Assembly: GCA_900549225.1 (NCBI GenBank) | Contig: URNP01000048.1 | Location: 1 to 5,354 of the forward strand | From: an uncultured Eubacteriales bacterium | Lineage (GTDB): Bacteria; Bacillota; Clostridia; Christensenellales; CAG-917 | Reading direction: 5' to 3' | DNA length: 5,354 nt | Shown here: in pieces, positions 5,185-5,354 of the stretch | Layout of the letters: the number at the start of each line of letters is the position of its first letter | Numbering within the stretch: position 1 is the stretch's first letter | Notes under the pieces: generated by a model | Database searches by the model: none | What the model was told of the DNA's origin: nothing | What the model saw: only the letters and a program-made list of their open reading frames with translations | Made by a program: the position numbers and the translations under genes

Positions 5185-5257
5185 GAGTGAGCAGGTAGAA
5201 CCTTAAATGCAATTTCCCCTTTCCTCACGTGTTTTGTTTTTCCTCTACAAGAGTGAG
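5182..5257. repeat. CAAGAGTGAG direct repeats near the window end
   Basis: CAAGAGTGAG occurs at 5182-5191 and 5248-5257, exactly 66 nt apart, each followed by a GTAG within a few bases. The same 66-nt step separates the two units at 4991 and 5057. From 5258 to 5354 I see no gene, RNA or terminator that I can support; the repeat region probably continues past the window edge. Confidence 0.45.
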
Positions 5258-5354
5258 TGTGTAGTACTCAAAATTGAAGTGCCCCCTCTTTCCGGACCAC
5301 GCCGGTATGTCCACTTCGGCGTTTGCGCACCGCAATCCGCCTCGTTCGCTTTGA

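Noticed and set aside
4961..5212. 83-codon minus-strand frame and overlapping 74-codon plus-strand frame (4974-5198) as genes
   Set aside because: They occupy the same hairpin-rich repeats on both strands, lack ribosome sites and domains, and begin at weak or arbitrary starts. They are reported only as an observation on repeat structure.

Overview
This window looks like a chromosomal piece of an endospore-forming Bacillota, most likely an uncultured gut-type Clostridia. The main evidence is a full-length SpoIVA, the spore-coat ATPase found only in spore formers. Its P-loop reads GPVRTGKST, which I recall as the clostridial form (Bacillus subtilis has GAVRTGKST). The two large housekeeping-type genes are near 50% G+C, with Shine-Dalgarno sites, a sigma-E-like promoter and clean intrinsic terminators. 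TGA is a stop here, and Trp is TGG.

Layout, left to right. Positions 1-136 hold a degenerate intergenic repeat, a conserved-looking 32-nt motif and a probable sigma-E promoter, leading into spoIVA (137-1615, +). A strong terminator (1656-1698) separates it from a convergent, AT-rich gene for a membrane-anchored HNH nuclease (1723-2556, -), which has its own extended -10 promoter. The 421-bp divergent intergenic region (2557-2977) holds 21-nt tandem repeats and a 17-nt palindrome inside the likely promoter of a MATE-family exporter (2978-4456, +). The exporter ends in a perfect 13-bp terminator hairpin. A patch of GATATC-rich palindromes follows, and then a convergent small gene for a 60-residue charged protein (4613-4795, -) with its own terminator.

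The last 530 bp (4826-5354) contain no convincing gene. They are packed with hairpins, several of which nest under one long-range stem (4906-4914 with 5074-5082). G.U wobbles favour a plus-strand RNA. This is the best candidate for something undescribed: a structured RNA or a MITE-like composite repeat. The 32-nt motif upstream of spoIVA recurs, inverted and with 28 of 32 bases identical, just upstream of the small gene.

The genes do not form an operon or an obvious pathway. SpoIVA builds the spore coat basement layer, the MATE protein exports small molecules, the HNH protein may be a defence or accessory nuclease, and the small protein is unknown. The intergenic spaces carry several different repeat types, which suggests a genome rich in dispersed non-coding repeats.
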